Assembly (NCBI RefSeq): GCF_945873775.1
Contig: NZ_CAMCEC010000004.1
Span: forward strand, 62,001 to 126,000
Source of the DNA: an uncultured Treponema sp.
Lineage (GTDB): Bacteria; Spirochaetota; Spirochaetia; Treponematales; Treponemataceae
Length of the DNA stretch: 64,000 bases
Direction: 5' to 3'
Part shown: positions 1-9,075 of the stretch, piece by piece
Layout: every line of letters starts with the position of its first letter
Position numbering within the stretch: position 1 is the stretch's first letter
The notes under the pieces: generated by a model
Databases searched by the model: none
The model's input: the letters and a program-made list of their open reading frames with translations, nothing else
Told to the model about the DNA's origin: nothing
Position numbers and translations under genes: made by a program

Positions 1-678
1 GAATATTTATACGAAGCTTATTCTGCGCCGGAAGATGAAGATTCTCCAAACAACTTGGAGCTTGAAATTTCTTCTGGAATCAAGTCGAATGAATTTAGCG
101 CGGAAATTCTGTGTGCCTTTGCAGCAGTTGCTTCAGCTGGCGGTGAAAACTGCAAGAAGTGGGGCTACAGCCGCAAACTTTCTGAAATAATCGAAAGCGC
201 AGGTTTCTTCAATTCAGAAATGAGAAACAACTTTATCCGCATTTTTGAAAGCATGAAGATAAGCGACTTGAACTTTGGAACTTCTGGATTTGTAAAGTCA
301 ACATATACTGTGGCGAAATCACTTGTGGACTCTGAAAATTCATTTGTTCTTACAGGCGCAAATGAATTCAACGGAGTGCGCTGGTTCAACAAGGAAAAAA
401 TGGATGCCACACTTTGGTATGCGTTTGCTTCCAACTGCATGACAAGCAAAAGAATTCTCCGCGAGCAGATTTTCAGACTTTACAGAACTTTGTTTGCTTC
501 AAAGGAACTTGCTGAATACAAGTGCGAGCAGTTTACAGAAGCCGTAAAGCCCGTGAAGATGCCAGCTCCAAAAACAGAGAAGGCAAAAGCAAAAAAATCT
601 TCCGCGGAAAAAACTGATGCTAAAAAATCAGCTGTGAAAAAAACTAAGAAAGATTCAAAGAGTTCAAAATCGAAATAA
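1..678 (+). CDS. C-terminal part of an unrecognised protein with a lysine-rich tail
   Basis: The reading frame is open from the first base of the window, so the true start lies upstream. The visible part (about 225 residues) is a mixed, probably globular region followed by a 40-residue tail made almost only of Lys, Ala, Ser and Thr, resembling histone H1-like tails. I do not recognise the family. The 3' end overlaps the convergent thrC gene by 35 bp. The tail could bind nucleic acid or another anionic partner, which is inference only. Confidence 0.7.
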   Translation, partial: EYLYEAYSAPEDEDSPNNLELEISSGIKSNEFSAEILCAFAAVASAGGENCKKWGYSRKLSEIIESAGFFNSEMRNNFIRIFESMKISDLNFGTSGFVKSTYTVAKSLVDSENSFVLTGANEFNGVRWFNKEKMDATLWYAFASNCMTSKRILREQIFRLYRTLFASKELAEYKCEQFTEAVKPVKMPAPKTEKAKAKKSSAEKTDAKKSAVKKTKKDSKSSKSK

Positions 679-1963
679 CTGAATCTATATCGTCCGGGGC
701 AATTGGAGCTTTGTCAAGTTTGACTGGCTTGAATGCCTCGGTGATATTGTTCGGCATTGCAGGAGATTCTCCTAAGTTGTGCATAAGAAAATCTTTGCTA
801 AGCGCAGGCGAGTCTCTTGCAACAAGAACAATTGCTCCGTCTTCTTCCGCGGCAACATCACTTCTTTTTAGAACTGCCGCATAAGTTGCCGCTGTGTCAT
901 GGTCTGCATAGACTTTGTATTGCATAAAAAGCTTTTTGCAGGCTGCTTCAACTTCTTTTTCCGAAACTGCCGCTGGGTAAACAAAGCTTCTAAGCATAAG
1001 CGAATTTGCCTTGAAAATCTGTTCAAGCCTTTCTATGTTTGAAGGCGAAGCTGGATCTGCAGGCGTGCGTTTTTCAAGAGGAATCATGCTGTTCATAACC
1101 ATGCAGTTTCCGCCGGCATCAAGAGTAAGTTCCGGTGTTGAAGGAACGATGAATCCGTTTACAGGAAGTGCCATTCTCCAGCCGTAAAGACCTGAAACAA
1201 GATTTCCGTAGTTGCCAGCAGGAACGGCATAAAAAATGTCTCCGTTTATAATTCCCTTGAGCCTTGAAAATGCGAATGTGTAGAAAAATGACTGCGGTAA
1301 AAGCCGCCCGATGTTTGCTGTGTTTGCCACTGTCAGGCTGAGTTTTTTTACAAGCTGCTTGTCTGCAAAAATTTTCCTTACGATTTTGTGGCAGTCCTGT
1401 TCTGTTCCGTCTATTTCAATTGGATAAATATTTCCGCCGTTCCAAACAAAGCTTTTTTCATCAATTCCGCGCAATTTTCCTTTTGGCGCAAGAAGCACAG
1501 ATTTTAGAAGTTTTTTTCCGTCGATAGCTTTTGCCATGCACGCTCCAAGTTCGCCCGTAGTCGCATCGAGCAGAATGGCTTTTTTTCCGTCCATCTGTAG
1601 AATCGTTTCCAATGCAGAAGTTAAATAAGAAACTCCGAAGTCTTTAAAAGTTCCAGTTGCGCCGTGATAAAGCTCAAGAATAAAAAGATTTTTGTCCAGC
1701 TGCCTAAAAACTGGATCTTTTGGAAATGCGTGAGTTGCAATTGCTTCGCATATTACAGGGCTGAATTCTTCATTTATCATTGCGGAAGTGAGCGCGCCTG
1801 AAAGAGAAGCGAATGTTGTTTTTTCGTTTGTATAATAAATCCAGCGGCGCAAATCGTCTGTGTCGTCTGGAACGTAAAGTCCGCCATCAGAAGGAATGCA
1901 GTCCAAAACTGCCTGTTTGAATCCTACGATATTCCGGGCATCACGTGTGCTAAAAAATTTCAT
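644..1963 (-). CDS. thrC: Threonine synthase
   Basis: Converts O-phosphohomoserine to threonine with pyridoxal phosphate, the last step of threonine synthesis. At 439 residues it matches the long class of bacterial ThrC. The N-terminus (FFSTRD, then SDGGLYVP) is the family signature, and the PLP lysine is K107 in GTFKDFG. The start ATG follows a GGGG-type ribosome site. A hairpin (TTATTATT/AATAATAA) lies between the small upstream gene and this start and may affect initiation. The 3' end overlaps the neighbouring plus-strand gene. Confidence 0.95.
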   Translation of the reverse strand: MKFFSTRDARNIVGFKQAVLDCIPSDGGLYVPDDTDDLRRWIYYTNEKTTFASLSGALTSAMINEEFSPVICEAIATHAFPKDPVFRQLDKNLFILELYHGATGTFKDFGVSYLTSALETILQMDGKKAILLDATTGELGACMAKAIDGKKLLKSVLLAPKGKLRGIDEKSFVWNGGNIYPIEIDGTEQDCHKIVRKIFADKQLVKKLSLTVANTANIGRLLPQSFFYTFAFSRLKGIINGDIFYAVPAGNYGNLVSGLYGWRMALPVNGFIVPSTPELTLDAGGNCMVMNSMIPLEKRTPADPASPSNIERLEQIFKANSLMLRSFVYPAAVSEKEVEAACKKLFMQYKVYADHDTAATYAAVLKRSDVAAEEDGAIVLVARDSPALSKDFLMHNLGESPAMPNNITEAFKPVKLDKAPIAPDDIDSVISILNSLNLS

Positions 1964-2051
1964 TTATGTATCCCCAACCATTTTTATTATTCAAAATAAT
2001 AACATTTTTAGGGGCTTCTTTCAATTGAAAGGCTTGATATGGAAAATTTTA

Positions 2052-2264
2052 CTATTCCTGCTTTGGCTGTTCTTCTGGTTTTGGGGTAGGAGCGGCTGCG
2101 GTCTTTGGAGCGGATTTTTTCTTCTTTGGCTTAGGCGGACGTTTTCTGTACCTTACGACGTAGTTTCCGAGCGAGATAAAAAAAATTGTAAGAATTGCAG
2201 CTGTAATAACGCGTATATCTTTTAAAACTGAAATGCAAAGATTAACAAGAGCCGTAATGTCCAT
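2052..2264 (-). CDS. Small single-span membrane protein with Pro/Lys-rich tail
   Basis: A 70-residue protein. Residues 16-40 form one hydrophobic segment, followed by a basic stretch and a proline/lysine/alanine tail. I chose the internal ATG because upstream in-frame codons lack a leader-like sequence. It sits 88 bp upstream of thrC on the same strand and divergent from hisH. Function is unknown; the layout (one anchor plus a disordered cytoplasmic tail) suggests a small adaptor or scaffold, which is inference. Confidence 0.55.
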   Translation of the reverse strand: MDITALVNLCISVLKDIRVITAAILTIFFISLGNYVVRYRKRPPKPKKKKSAPKTAAAPTPKPEEQPKQE

Positions 2265-2331
2265 ATTGAATTTATCGGCAGTTTTTAATATAAACTTACT
2301 TGAAACATTCAATCTTTCATTGGAGCAAAAA

Positions 2332-2979
2332 ATGACTGGAATCATAGATTACAATGCAGGAAATATAAAAAGCGTGGAGCATGCGCTTGAATCCCTTGGT
2401 GCTCCTTATATTCTTTCTGGAAATCCCAGCGACTTGAAAAATGTTGAGCGTGTGATTTTCCCCGGAGTAGGAGATGCGGCTTATGCAATGCAGCAGCTTA
2501 AGTTAACCGGCTTTGATTCTTTTCTGAAAGACTGGGCGGAATCAGGAAAGCCGATTTTAGGAATTTGCCTTGGCTCTCAGATTGTGTTTGACTACAGCGA
2601 GGAAGGCGACACTGAATGTCTTGGGCTTTTAAAAGGAAGCATAAAGCATTTTTCATCTTTAAAGGAAAGTGGATTTGATTCAAGTTTAAAAGTTCCGCAT
2701 ATTGGATGGAACAATGTTTCGTTTGCAAATGGCGGCTCTTCACTTTTGAATGGAGTTGTTCAGGATTCAGACTTTTATTTTGTGCATTCCTATGTGATTC
2801 AGCCGGAAGATTCTTCTATAGTAAAAGGCTATGCGGATTACGGAATAAAAGTTCCTGCCATAGTTGAAAAAGACAATATTGCGGTTTTTCAGTTTCACCC
2901 GGAAAAATCAGGAAATCCCGGACTTAGAATTTTGAGAAACTTTGCGGCTTCTGACCTTTCTGCAAAGGAGGAATTTTAA
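2332..2979 (+). CDS. hisH: Imidazole glycerol phosphate synthase, glutaminase subunit
   Basis: Class I glutamine amidotransferase that supplies ammonia to HisF in histidine and AICAR formation. At 215 residues it has normal length. It shows the nucleophile elbow GICLGSQ (C79) and the His/Glu pair in FHPEKSG near residues 189-191. The ATG at 2332 has a GGAG site six bases upstream; in-frame codons further upstream do not match the family. hisF follows after one base, so the subunits are probably translationally coupled. No other his genes are in the window. Confidence 0.95.
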   Translation: MTGIIDYNAGNIKSVEHALESLGAPYILSGNPSDLKNVERVIFPGVGDAAYAMQQLKLTGFDSFLKDWAESGKPILGICLGSQIVFDYSEEGDTECLGLLKGSIKHFSSLKESGFDSSLKVPHIGWNNVSFANGGSSLLNGVVQDSDFYFVHSYVIQPEDSSIVKGYADYGIKVPAIVEKDNIAVFQFHPEKSGNPGLRILRNFAASDLSAKEEF

Positions 2980-2980
2980 A

Positions 2981-3748
2981 ATGCTAAAAAAACGAATTAT
3001 AATTTGCCTTGATGTAAAAGACGGACGCACAACAAAAGGAATAAAATTTCAGAACAATATAGACATTGGCGATCCTGTGGAAATGGCCGCTGAATATTAC
3101 CGTCAAGGTGTAGATGAGCTTGTGTTTTACGACATAATGGCGAGCGCGCGCGGAAGAGGTCCTATTCTTGATTTGATTGCAAGAGTCGCTTCACAAGTTT
3201 TTATTCCGTTTTGTGTTGGCGGCGGAATTGGAACTCTTGACGATATACGTTCTACAATTCTTGCTGGAGCTGAAAAAGTTTCGCTTAATTCTCAGGCTGT
3301 AAAAAATCCAGAGCTTATAAAGCAAGGCGCGCGTGTCTTTGGAAATCAGTGCATTGTTCTTGGAATGGACGCTGCAAAAGATTCTCAAATGCCAAGCGGC
3401 TACAGAGTTTACATTAACGGCGGAAGAACAAAGACTGAGCTTGATGCAAGGGAATGGGCGCAGAAAGCAGTTGAGCTTGGAGCTGGTGAAATAGTTTTAA
3501 ATTCAATTGATGCTGACGGAACAAAAGAAGGCTATGAACTGAATCTTACAAAAATGATTGCTGAGTCTGTTCCGGTTCCTGTAATTGCAAGCGGCGGCGG
3601 CGGAACTCCTTCTCATCTTGCGGATGTTCTTACAAAAGGAAAAGCTGACGCTGCCCTGATTGCCTCAATGGTTCATTCAGGAGCGTACACAGTTTCTTCT
3701 ATAAAGAATGAGCTTTCCAAAGAAGGAATTCCTGTAAGACTTGTTTAG
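2981..3748 (+). CDS. hisF: Imidazole glycerol phosphate synthase, cyclase subunit
   Basis: A (beta/alpha)8 barrel that joins ammonia to PRFAR, giving imidazole glycerol phosphate and AICAR. At 255 residues it has the family length. D11 (ICLDVKDGR) and D130 (LGMDAAK) match the catalytic aspartates, and the phosphate loops CVGGGIG and ASGGGG are intact. The start has an AAAGGAGG site inside the hisH 3' end. It resembles true HisF more than the WbuZ-type paralogues of surface-sugar pathways. Confidence 0.95.
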   Translation: MLKKRIIICLDVKDGRTTKGIKFQNNIDIGDPVEMAAEYYRQGVDELVFYDIMASARGRGPILDLIARVASQVFIPFCVGGGIGTLDDIRSTILAGAEKVSLNSQAVKNPELIKQGARVFGNQCIVLGMDAAKDSQMPSGYRVYINGGRTKTELDAREWAQKAVELGAGEIVLNSIDADGTKEGYELNLTKMIAESVPVPVIASGGGGTPSHLADVLTKGKADAALIASMVHSGAYTVSSIKNELSKEGIPVRLV

Positions 3749-3755
3749 CTTTACT

Positions 3756-5555
3756 TTAGCAGATTGCTCCCTCGTAAATAAGTCCCTGTTCTCCGTCTAT
3801 GGAAACAGAAAGATTGTCTTCAAGAATTTTGCAGGCATCGGGAACATTCTGTATATAGACTAAGTTCGGATTTACAAGTTTCAGGTTTTCCTCTTGCAAG
3901 TCGCTTCCGGATTCAGAAATAACTCCGTCTATAATTCTTAATACTGGAATAAGTTCTTCTGTTATTCTTTCGCAGACGAGAATTGTTCTGTGGTTCAGCT
4001 TTACGGTATCGCGGATTTCAACAATGTCTTCCGCGTGAATTATTCTTCCGCAGATTTTTTGTTTTTCGCTGTTGCAGAATCCGAATGAAGTTCCTCTTGC
4101 GATTATGTTTCCTACAACAAGCACACGGATTGTGTTTACCATGAGCGGACTTGAAAGCGGAATTCCTGCGCACACAACAACTCTGTCTGAAAGTTTTACG
4201 AGGTTGTTTTCAATTGCAAGTTTTACAGCATTCTGAATCATCATGTCGGAATCTCCTGCGATTCTGCAAAGAACCGGAGTTACGCCCCACTGAATCATAA
4301 GCTGCCGCTGAACTTTTTTATCTGGAGTTACCGCAATTACAATTTGCTCCGGCCGGAAGCTTCCAATCATTCTTGCTGTGTTTCCGTGCAATGTCGGAAT
4401 TATGATTGCCTTTGCCTTTATGTTTTTTGAAAGTTTGTATGCGCTGTGGGCAACCATGTGTCCTACTTCTGTTCCGGGAACATAGTCTGAATCTATTTTT
4501 CTCATGTGCTCTTTGTATTCAACTGAATCTTCTGTTGTGCGGGCAATCAGAGCCATAGTCTTTACAGATTCAACTGGATATTTTCCGCCAGCAGTTTCCC
4601 CGGAAAGCATGAGCGCGTCTGTTCCGTCAAAAATTGCGTTTGCGACATCTGTAAGTTCTGCTCTTGTTGGTCGCGGATTTACAATCATCGAGTCAAGCAT
4701 TTGTGTTGCAGTGATTACAGGTTTTCCGGCGGTGTGGCAGCATCTTATAATGGCTTTTTGCGCAAGCGGAATTCTTTCTGTCGGAAGCTGAACTCCCAAG
4801 TCTCCGCGCGCAACCATTATTCCGTCTGCCTCGCGTGTAATTTTTTCAATGTTGTTCAAGCCTTCTTCGTTTTCGATTTTTGCAATGACACGGGCTTTTG
4901 CGCCTACGGATTTTAAGTATTCCTTAATCTGTACAACTTCTTCCGGGAAACTTACAAAGCTTGCCGCAACAAAATCAATATCCTGTGTTGCTCCGAATTT
5001 CAAATCTTCCTTGTCTTTTTCTGACATGATTGGAAGCCCTGCATGAACTCCGATTAAATTTACATTTTTTCTGCTGCCAAAAGTTCCGGCGTTTGAAGCC
5101 TTGCATATAATTTCTTCGCCTTCAATTTTTTGAACAACAAGTTCAATCAGTCCGTCAGCAATTAAAATTTTTATTCCCGGGGAAACTTTTTTTGCAGCTT
5201 CTTTCCATGAAATTGAAATTCTGCACGGTTTCCCTTCCGAAGCATTTACACAAGTGCAGTCGTCTGTTGTAACAATTACTGTTTCACCCGCGGAAAGCTT
5301 GATGTTGTTTGTGCCGTCTATAAGTCCAGTGCGGATTTCAGGTCCTTTTGTATCCAAAAGAATTGCAACAGGAACATCTATTTCTGCGGAAACTCTGCGC
5401 ACTCTGTCCATCGCTTGTTTGTGCCAGTCGTAAGTTCCGTGCGAAAAGTTGAATCTGGCTATGTTCATTCCTGCTTTTATCATTTCGCGGATTGTGTCGT
5501 CGTTGTCGCAGGCAGGCCCGATTGAGCATACGATTTTTGTTTTTCTTGTAAGCAT
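3756..5555 (-). CDS. pyk: Pyruvate kinase with extra C-terminal mobile domain
   Basis: Transfers phosphate from PEP to ADP in the last step of glycolysis. Residues 1-475 form the standard enzyme: KTKIVCSIGPA at the N-terminus, RFNFSHG, IAKIEN, MVARGDLG and ATQMLDSM. Residues 480-599 add a domain resembling the PEP-utilising mobile domain found at the end of many Firmicutes pyruvate kinases (GVISE, then IDGEQGLIYEG). It lies 18 bp behind queD on the same strand, so the two probably share a transcript. Confidence 0.95.
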   Translation of the reverse strand: MLTRKTKIVCSIGPACDNDDTIREMIKAGMNIARFNFSHGTYDWHKQAMDRVRRVSAEIDVPVAILLDTKGPEIRTGLIDGTNNIKLSAGETVIVTTDDCTCVNASEGKPCRISISWKEAAKKVSPGIKILIADGLIELVVQKIEGEEIICKASNAGTFGSRKNVNLIGVHAGLPIMSEKDKEDLKFGATQDIDFVAASFVSFPEEVVQIKEYLKSVGAKARVIAKIENEEGLNNIEKITREADGIMVARGDLGVQLPTERIPLAQKAIIRCCHTAGKPVITATQMLDSMIVNPRPTRAELTDVANAIFDGTDALMLSGETAGGKYPVESVKTMALIARTTEDSVEYKEHMRKIDSDYVPGTEVGHMVAHSAYKLSKNIKAKAIIIPTLHGNTARMIGSFRPEQIVIAVTPDKKVQRQLMIQWGVTPVLCRIAGDSDMMIQNAVKLAIENNLVKLSDRVVVCAGIPLSSPLMVNTIRVLVVGNIIARGTSFGFCNSEKQKICGRIIHAEDIVEIRDTVKLNHRTILVCERITEELIPVLRIIDGVISESGSDLQEENLKLVNPNLVYIQNVPDACKILEDNLSVSIDGEQGLIYEGAIC

Positions 5556-5573
5556 TTTGTTCTCCGATAAAAA

Positions 5574-5960
5574 TTATTCAGCAATATACCTTGCGCGGCT
5601 TGTTTCTGTTTCAAAAACATCGATTGCATAAAGCCATGCTTTTTTTCCGTCTGTTTTTTTTAGTGAAGGAATTTCTTCTATAATATGATTGTATATGTAA
5701 ACAGCAATTCTTTCTGCGCTTGGATTTTGGTCAAAGAATTCTATGTCGTTTAAATTTGTGTGGTCAATTTTGCCGCAAACTTCCCGAAGCGTTTTTTTCA
5801 GCTTTGTAAAATCCAAAAGCATTCCGCCTTTGTCAAGTTCTGTTCCGCGGACGTGCGCATAAACTTTGTAATTGTGTCCGTGAAGATTTTCGCATTTTCC
5901 GTTGTAGTCTTTTAAAAAATGTGCCGCGCTAAAATCAGCAGTAACTCTAACTTCAAACAT
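5574..5960 (-). CDS. queD: 6-carboxytetrahydropterin synthase (QueD/PTPS family)
   Basis: Makes 6-carboxy-5,6,7,8-tetrahydropterin from dihydroneopterin triphosphate, an early step to queuosine. The 128-residue protein has the zinc-binding histidines H14 (AAHFL), H27 and H29 (LHGHNY) and the active Cys C23. A TATAAT on the coding strand (5971-5976) ends only 10 bases before the ATG, so the mRNA may be nearly leaderless. pyk follows in the same direction. No preQ1 riboswitch was recognised upstream. Confidence 0.9.
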   Translation of the reverse strand: MFEVRVTADFSAAHFLKDYNGKCENLHGHNYKVYAHVRGTELDKGGMLLDFTKLKKTLREVCGKIDHTNLNDIEFFDQNPSAERIAVYIYNHIIEEIPSLKKTDGKKAWLYAIDVFETETSRARYIAE

Positions 5961-6093
5961 ATCGGTTTTTATTATACAGTTTTTCCTCTTTTATGAAAAT
6001 TGAATTTTCAAACTTATTGTCTTTGTTTTAAAAATGAAATAGCCAGGCTTTGCAAAAAAGTTTATAATTAAATATTATTATCAGACTCGATCC

Positions 6094-6125
6094 GATAATC
6101 TATTAAAATTTTAAAATAGATTATC
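6094..6125. repeat. Inverted repeat in the queD / 6164 intergenic gap
   Basis: Two perfect 11-base arms (GATAATCTATT / AATAGATTATC) flank a 10-base A/T loop. The arm AGATTATC is also present in the palindromic repeats at 8507 and 60824, so this may be a degenerate member of that family. It lies about 40 bp upstream of the next plus-strand start; a role as terminator or operator is possible but unproven. Confidence 0.6.
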
Positions 6126-6163
6126 ATGCGTTATTGAAAAAAGTCATATAAAAAGGGTGTTTT

Positions 6164-6688
6164 ATGAAAAAGCTTTTGTTTTTGATTTTAATTCAGTTTG
6201 CCTGCGTTTTTTCTTTTGCGGATGATTCTGAATTTTCTCAGCCTTATGAAGAAAAAATTCTTGTGCCTTTTGGAAGTTCCAGAAAAAAATTGCAAGAATC
6301 CAAGCAGCAAATTGTGCGTGAAAAAAGTTTTCCATTTTTCTCTGAATATAAATTTTCAGAAGGAACAAAAATTTCAGAAGAAGAAGCAATGAAACTTATC
6401 GGCGGAATTTCAGAAAACAAGTCAGTCATAAAAAAAGAAAAATTTTGGTATTGGACAACTGTTGTAAATGCGGCAGCCGCAGGCGGACTTTCCGTAGGAT
6501 GCATTGACGCGGATAGCACAAAAGAACTTGGCACATTTGGAATTCCTGCCGCAATTTTCTTTTTGGGAGCAGTTGCAACAAACCGCCTCTCTGCCCATTA
6601 CGAAAAAAAATCCTTGCAGAACTACAACGACTATGTTGAAGAATATAACAAAAGGATAACAAATCACGCTGAAAATATAACAGAATAA
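6164..6688 (+). CDS. Exported protein of unknown function, paralogue of the next gene
   Basis: A 174-residue protein with a classic signal peptide (residues 1-20, ending FSFAD). A central hydrophobic hairpin follows (about 97-145, two segments split by an acidic turn), then a charged, Asn/Tyr-rich end (YNDYVEEYNK). The layout matches the next gene: signal peptide, about 70 polar residues, double hydrophobic segment, short tail with NKYN-like text. The start has an AGGGTG site. No known family is recognised. Confidence 0.75.
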   Translation: MKKLLFLILIQFACVFSFADDSEFSQPYEEKILVPFGSSRKKLQESKQQIVREKSFPFFSEYKFSEGTKISEEEAMKLIGGISENKSVIKKEKFWYWTTVVNAAAAGGLSVGCIDADSTKELGTFGIPAAIFFLGAVATNRLSAHYEKKSLQNYNDYVEEYNKRITNHAENITE

Positions 6689-6699
6689 GGTTTTGCCCT

Positions 6700-7155
6700 A
6701 TGAGAAAATTTGTTTTAGGTTTTATAATGATATTTTGCTTTTCTGTTTTTGCGCAGGAGAAGGAAAACTGCGGAATTATTTTTTCAGAGCAGGCTGCTTT
6801 TCAAAAAACGGTTAATCAAGATGGGCTTTTTTCTTTGGACGAATTTCAGTTTGCCAGCGGGAAAAATATAGGAACAAAAACGGACTTTAACGTTGTTTTA
6901 CTCGTTATTGAAGAATCTAAGTTTTTGTCAGAAAAAGCTGATTTTTGTCGGAACATGACTTTTGCATCTGTCATTGGCGCAGTTGGCTGTACAGCTGTTG
7001 GCGCGTTTAATGAAAATCTTTCTTGCGATACAGGAGATGCTTTGTTCGATATTGCTTCTAATTGTGTGCTTTCGCTTTTTTATTTTCCTTTGTGCGAATC
7101 TTCCTACAAAAATGACGCGGCAAATAAATATAATCAGTTTGGAGAAATTAATTGA
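6700..7155 (+). CDS. Exported protein of unknown function, probable paralogue of 6164-6688
   Basis: A 151-residue protein with a signal peptide (FSVFAQ cleavage region near residue 19), a polar N-terminal half, two hydrophobic segments (about 88-103 and 117-132) and a polar tail containing NKYNQF. It starts 11 bp after the preceding gene, so both are probably one operon. Several cysteines follow the signal peptide. Its stop codon lies within the -35 box of the next gene's promoter. Function is unknown. Confidence 0.75.
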   Translation: MRKFVLGFIMIFCFSVFAQEKENCGIIFSEQAAFQKTVNQDGLFSLDEFQFASGKNIGTKTDFNVVLLVIEESKFLSEKADFCRNMTFASVIGAVGCTAVGAFNENLSCDTGDALFDIASNCVLSLFYFPLCESSYKNDAANKYNQFGEIN

Positions 7156-7180
7156 CAAAGAGAATAACGTGTGTTATAAA
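7152..7180 (+). promoter_or_regulatory. Near-consensus sigma-70 promoter for the 64-residue acidic gene
   Basis: TTGACA (7152-7157), a 17-bp spacer and TATAAA (7175-7180). The -35 box overlaps the stop codon of the preceding gene. The predicted transcript starts near 7187, just before an AGGAG site at 7189-7193. Confidence 0.7.
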
Positions 7181-7202
7181 AGATACACAGGAGATTTTCT
7201 TT

Positions 7203-7397
7203 ATGAACAGAAATGGATTTTTGTTTTCATTGTCAGCTTTGCTAGATGCCGTAGACTGCGATTCTTCTTTTGATTCAGAATTATTTGAAGAAAACTTGGA
7301 CAGAACCGAATGCTGTTCAAGCCGGGACTGGGAAGATTACACGGAAGATGCTTTGTGGGACAGAGGATTTTTTTTGCAAAGCGGATTTAGCGCGTAA
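7203..7397 (+). CDS. Very small acidic protein, unrecognised
   Basis: A 64-residue product with AGGAG nine bases before the ATG, its own strong promoter and a terminator directly after it, which supports a real transcription unit. The first 12 residues are hydrophobic; the rest is rich in Asp/Glu/Ser/Cys with an aromatic WEDYTEDALWDRG stretch. No family is recognised. It could be a small regulator or a partner of the exported proteins upstream. Confidence 0.5.
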   Translation: MNRNGFLFSLSALLDAVDCDSSFDSELFEENLDRTECCSSRDWEDYTEDALWDRGFFLQSGFSA

Positions 7398-7415
7398 AAA
7401 TTAAAACTAAAATAT

Positions 7416-7468
7416 TCCCTGTGCTGTTTTTTTCTCCTTATTCTTTCAGTGCAGGGATTTTCTTTTTT
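7416..7468 (+). terminator. Rho-independent terminator
   Basis: Arms TCCCTGTGCTG (7416-7426) and CAGTGCAGGGA (7447-7457) pair over 11 positions with two G-U pairs, followed by a T-rich run (7458-7468). It ends the 7203 unit and touches the 3' end of convergent argC. Confidence 0.65.
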
Positions 7469-8411
7469 AAAGGCCTGTTGCTTCGTCAATTCCCATCATT
7501 ATGTTCATGCACTGAACTGCTGCTCCGCTTGCGCCTTTTCCAAGGTTGTCGAAACGGCTTGTTATTGTGATGCGCTCATCGTTTCCGCAGACAAAAATTT
7601 GCATATTGTTTGTCCCAGCCAAAGTGTTTGCCGCAATAAAATTGTCCTGCAAAATTCCTTCACCAAGAAAATCCGCAGTTTTTACAAAATGGCAGTTCTT
7701 GTAATGCTCCTTGAATGTTTCGCAGATTTCTTTTGCGCTCATTTTCTTTTCCAAAAGCCTTGAATAAAGCGAAATTGTAACGGTCATTCCTTGAAAATAG
7801 TCGCATACATAAGGATTGAAAATTGGCTTGTAATTTAATCCGCTTACTTTTTGCATTTCAGGCAAGTGCTTGTGTTCCTGTGTAAGGGCATAAAGGCGCG
7901 GGCTTTTTAGTTCTGGATTGCGGTTTGGATCTTCGTACTGCGCGATTGCTTTTTTTCCGGCACCTGAATATCCAGAAACCGCATGGCAGACAACAGGATA
8001 GTCCGCAGAAATTATTCCATGTTTTACAAGCGGAAAGCAAATTGAGGCGAATCCTGAAGCATAGCAGCCCGGCACTGCGACTCTGCTGGAATTTGCGATT
8101 TTTTCACGGTGCGCAGGAGAAAGCTCTGGAAATCCATAAGCCCAGTCTGGATTTACACGGTGCGCTGTGGAAGCGTCTATGATTTTTGTCTTTGGATTTG
8201 TGCAAAGGCTTACAGCTTCTATGCTGGCGGCATCTGGAAGGCACAAAAATGTAAAATCAGACTCATTGATAAACTTTGCGCGTTCTGCAGGATCTTTGCG
8301 TTTGTCTTCATCGATAAGCAGGATTTCAATGTCTTTTCTGTTTTCAAAACGCTCAAAAATTTTTAAGCCTGTAGTTCCTTCTTTTCCGTCGATAAAAATT
8401 TTGTATGCCAT
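7467..8411 (-). CDS. argC: N-acetyl-gamma-glutamyl-phosphate reductase, short type
   Basis: NADPH-dependent reduction of N-acetylglutamyl phosphate to the semialdehyde, third step of arginine synthesis. At 314 residues it fits the shorter ArgC class. The nucleotide-binding turn is GKEGTTG (9-15), and the catalytic cysteine is C116 in VPGCYASG. The start follows a GAGG site. No other arg gene is in view. Confidence 0.95.
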   Translation of the reverse strand: MAYKIFIDGKEGTTGLKIFERFENRKDIEILLIDEDKRKDPAERAKFINESDFTFLCLPDAASIEAVSLCTNPKTKIIDASTAHRVNPDWAYGFPELSPAHREKIANSSRVAVPGCYASGFASICFPLVKHGIISADYPVVCHAVSGYSGAGKKAIAQYEDPNRNPELKSPRLYALTQEHKHLPEMQKVSGLNYKPIFNPYVCDYFQGMTVTISLYSRLLEKKMSAKEICETFKEHYKNCHFVKTADFLGEGILQDNFIAANTLAGTNNMQIFVCGNDERITITSRFDNLGKGASGAAVQCMNIMMGIDEATGL

Positions 8412-8506
8412 AAGACGCCTCTTTTTGATGTAACTTTATAAAGCCAGTTTTTTTATAAAAGATATATAGCCTGAATGTCGAATTTTGAAAAGAACAGTCA
8501 TTTATG

Positions 8507-8581
8507 TGTCATTCTCGTGCTACGACACGGGAATCTGTTGTAAACTTTCAATAGATTATCGGGTCAAGCCCGATAATGACA
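8507..8581. repeat. REPIN-like double palindrome (copy 1)
   Basis: Outer ends TGTCATT and AATGACA are inverted repeats. Inside are two hairpins: one around TCTCGTG..ACACGGGA and one around ATCGGG..CCCGAT, joined by AATCT..AGATT. The same layout recurs at 59228 and 60824, with single halves at 10434, 54360 and 57419. The gap 8412-8664 holds nothing else besides the promoter of the next gene. Confidence 0.75.
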
Positions 8582-8629
8582 TTAAACTATAAAACTCGAA
8601 GTTTAGGCTATATAGAATAAAAACTTAGA

Positions 8630-8658
8630 TTGTGCATCAAGTGCTGAAATGATATACT
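8630..8658 (+). promoter_or_regulatory. Promoter of the lipoprotein gene, probably leaderless
   Basis: TTGTGC (8630-8635), 17-bp spacer, TATACT (8653-8658). Transcription would start about at 8664-8665, on the first base of the proposed ATG. Confidence 0.55.
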
Positions 8659-8664
8659 TTAGGA

Positions 8665-9075
8665 ATGAAAGATTCAATATTTATGAAAAAAATTGTTTTT
8701 AGCTTTTTAATTTCTTTTGCTTCAGTTTGTTTTTTTTCATGTGCGTCAACAAAGGTTGAAGTTCCAGACAATGCTTCGAGCCTTGAAATAATTCAGCTTG
8801 CGCAGACTGCATTGGACAAGGGAAGCACAAAAAAATCTTTGCAGTATTATGAAATTCTTTTGCAGCGTTACGGAATGAACACTGCTTTTTATATTGAAGG
8901 CCGCTACGAAATTGCGCATATTTATGTAAAGCAGAAAAAATACAGCAAGGCAGAGCCAATTATAAACGAAATTCTTGAAATTTATAATGCAAGCCAGCCT
9001 GGACAATTCCCCGGCGCATACAGAAAACTTGCCCAGAAAGACTTTGAAAAAATTCAGAACGGAAAACGCAATTAG
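8665..9075 (+). CDS. Small lipoprotein with TPR-like helices
   Basis: A 136-residue protein with a lipoprotein signal ending in FFSC at about residue 26, then helical text typical of tetratricopeptide repeats (ALDKGSTKKSLQYYEILL, then YEIAHIYVKQKKYSKAEPI). It is likely anchored to a membrane and acts in protein contacts. I prefer the ATG at 8665 because the promoter start site falls there; an ATG at 8683 would also keep the signal peptide. Its 3' end overlaps the next, convergent gene by 4 bp. Confidence 0.75.
   Translation: MKDSIFMKKIVFSFLISFASVCFFSCASTKVEVPDNASSLEIIQLAQTALDKGSTKKSLQYYEILLQRYGMNTAFYIEGRYEIAHIYVKQKKYSKAEPIINEILEIYNASQPGQFPGAYRKLAQKDFEKIQNGKRN

Noticed and set aside
2980..3748. 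WbuZ/WbuY-type paralogues of surface-sugar synthesis instead of HisF/HisH
   Set aside because: Catalytic D11 and D130 and the phosphate loops match the histidine enzymes, and no sugar genes are nearby.
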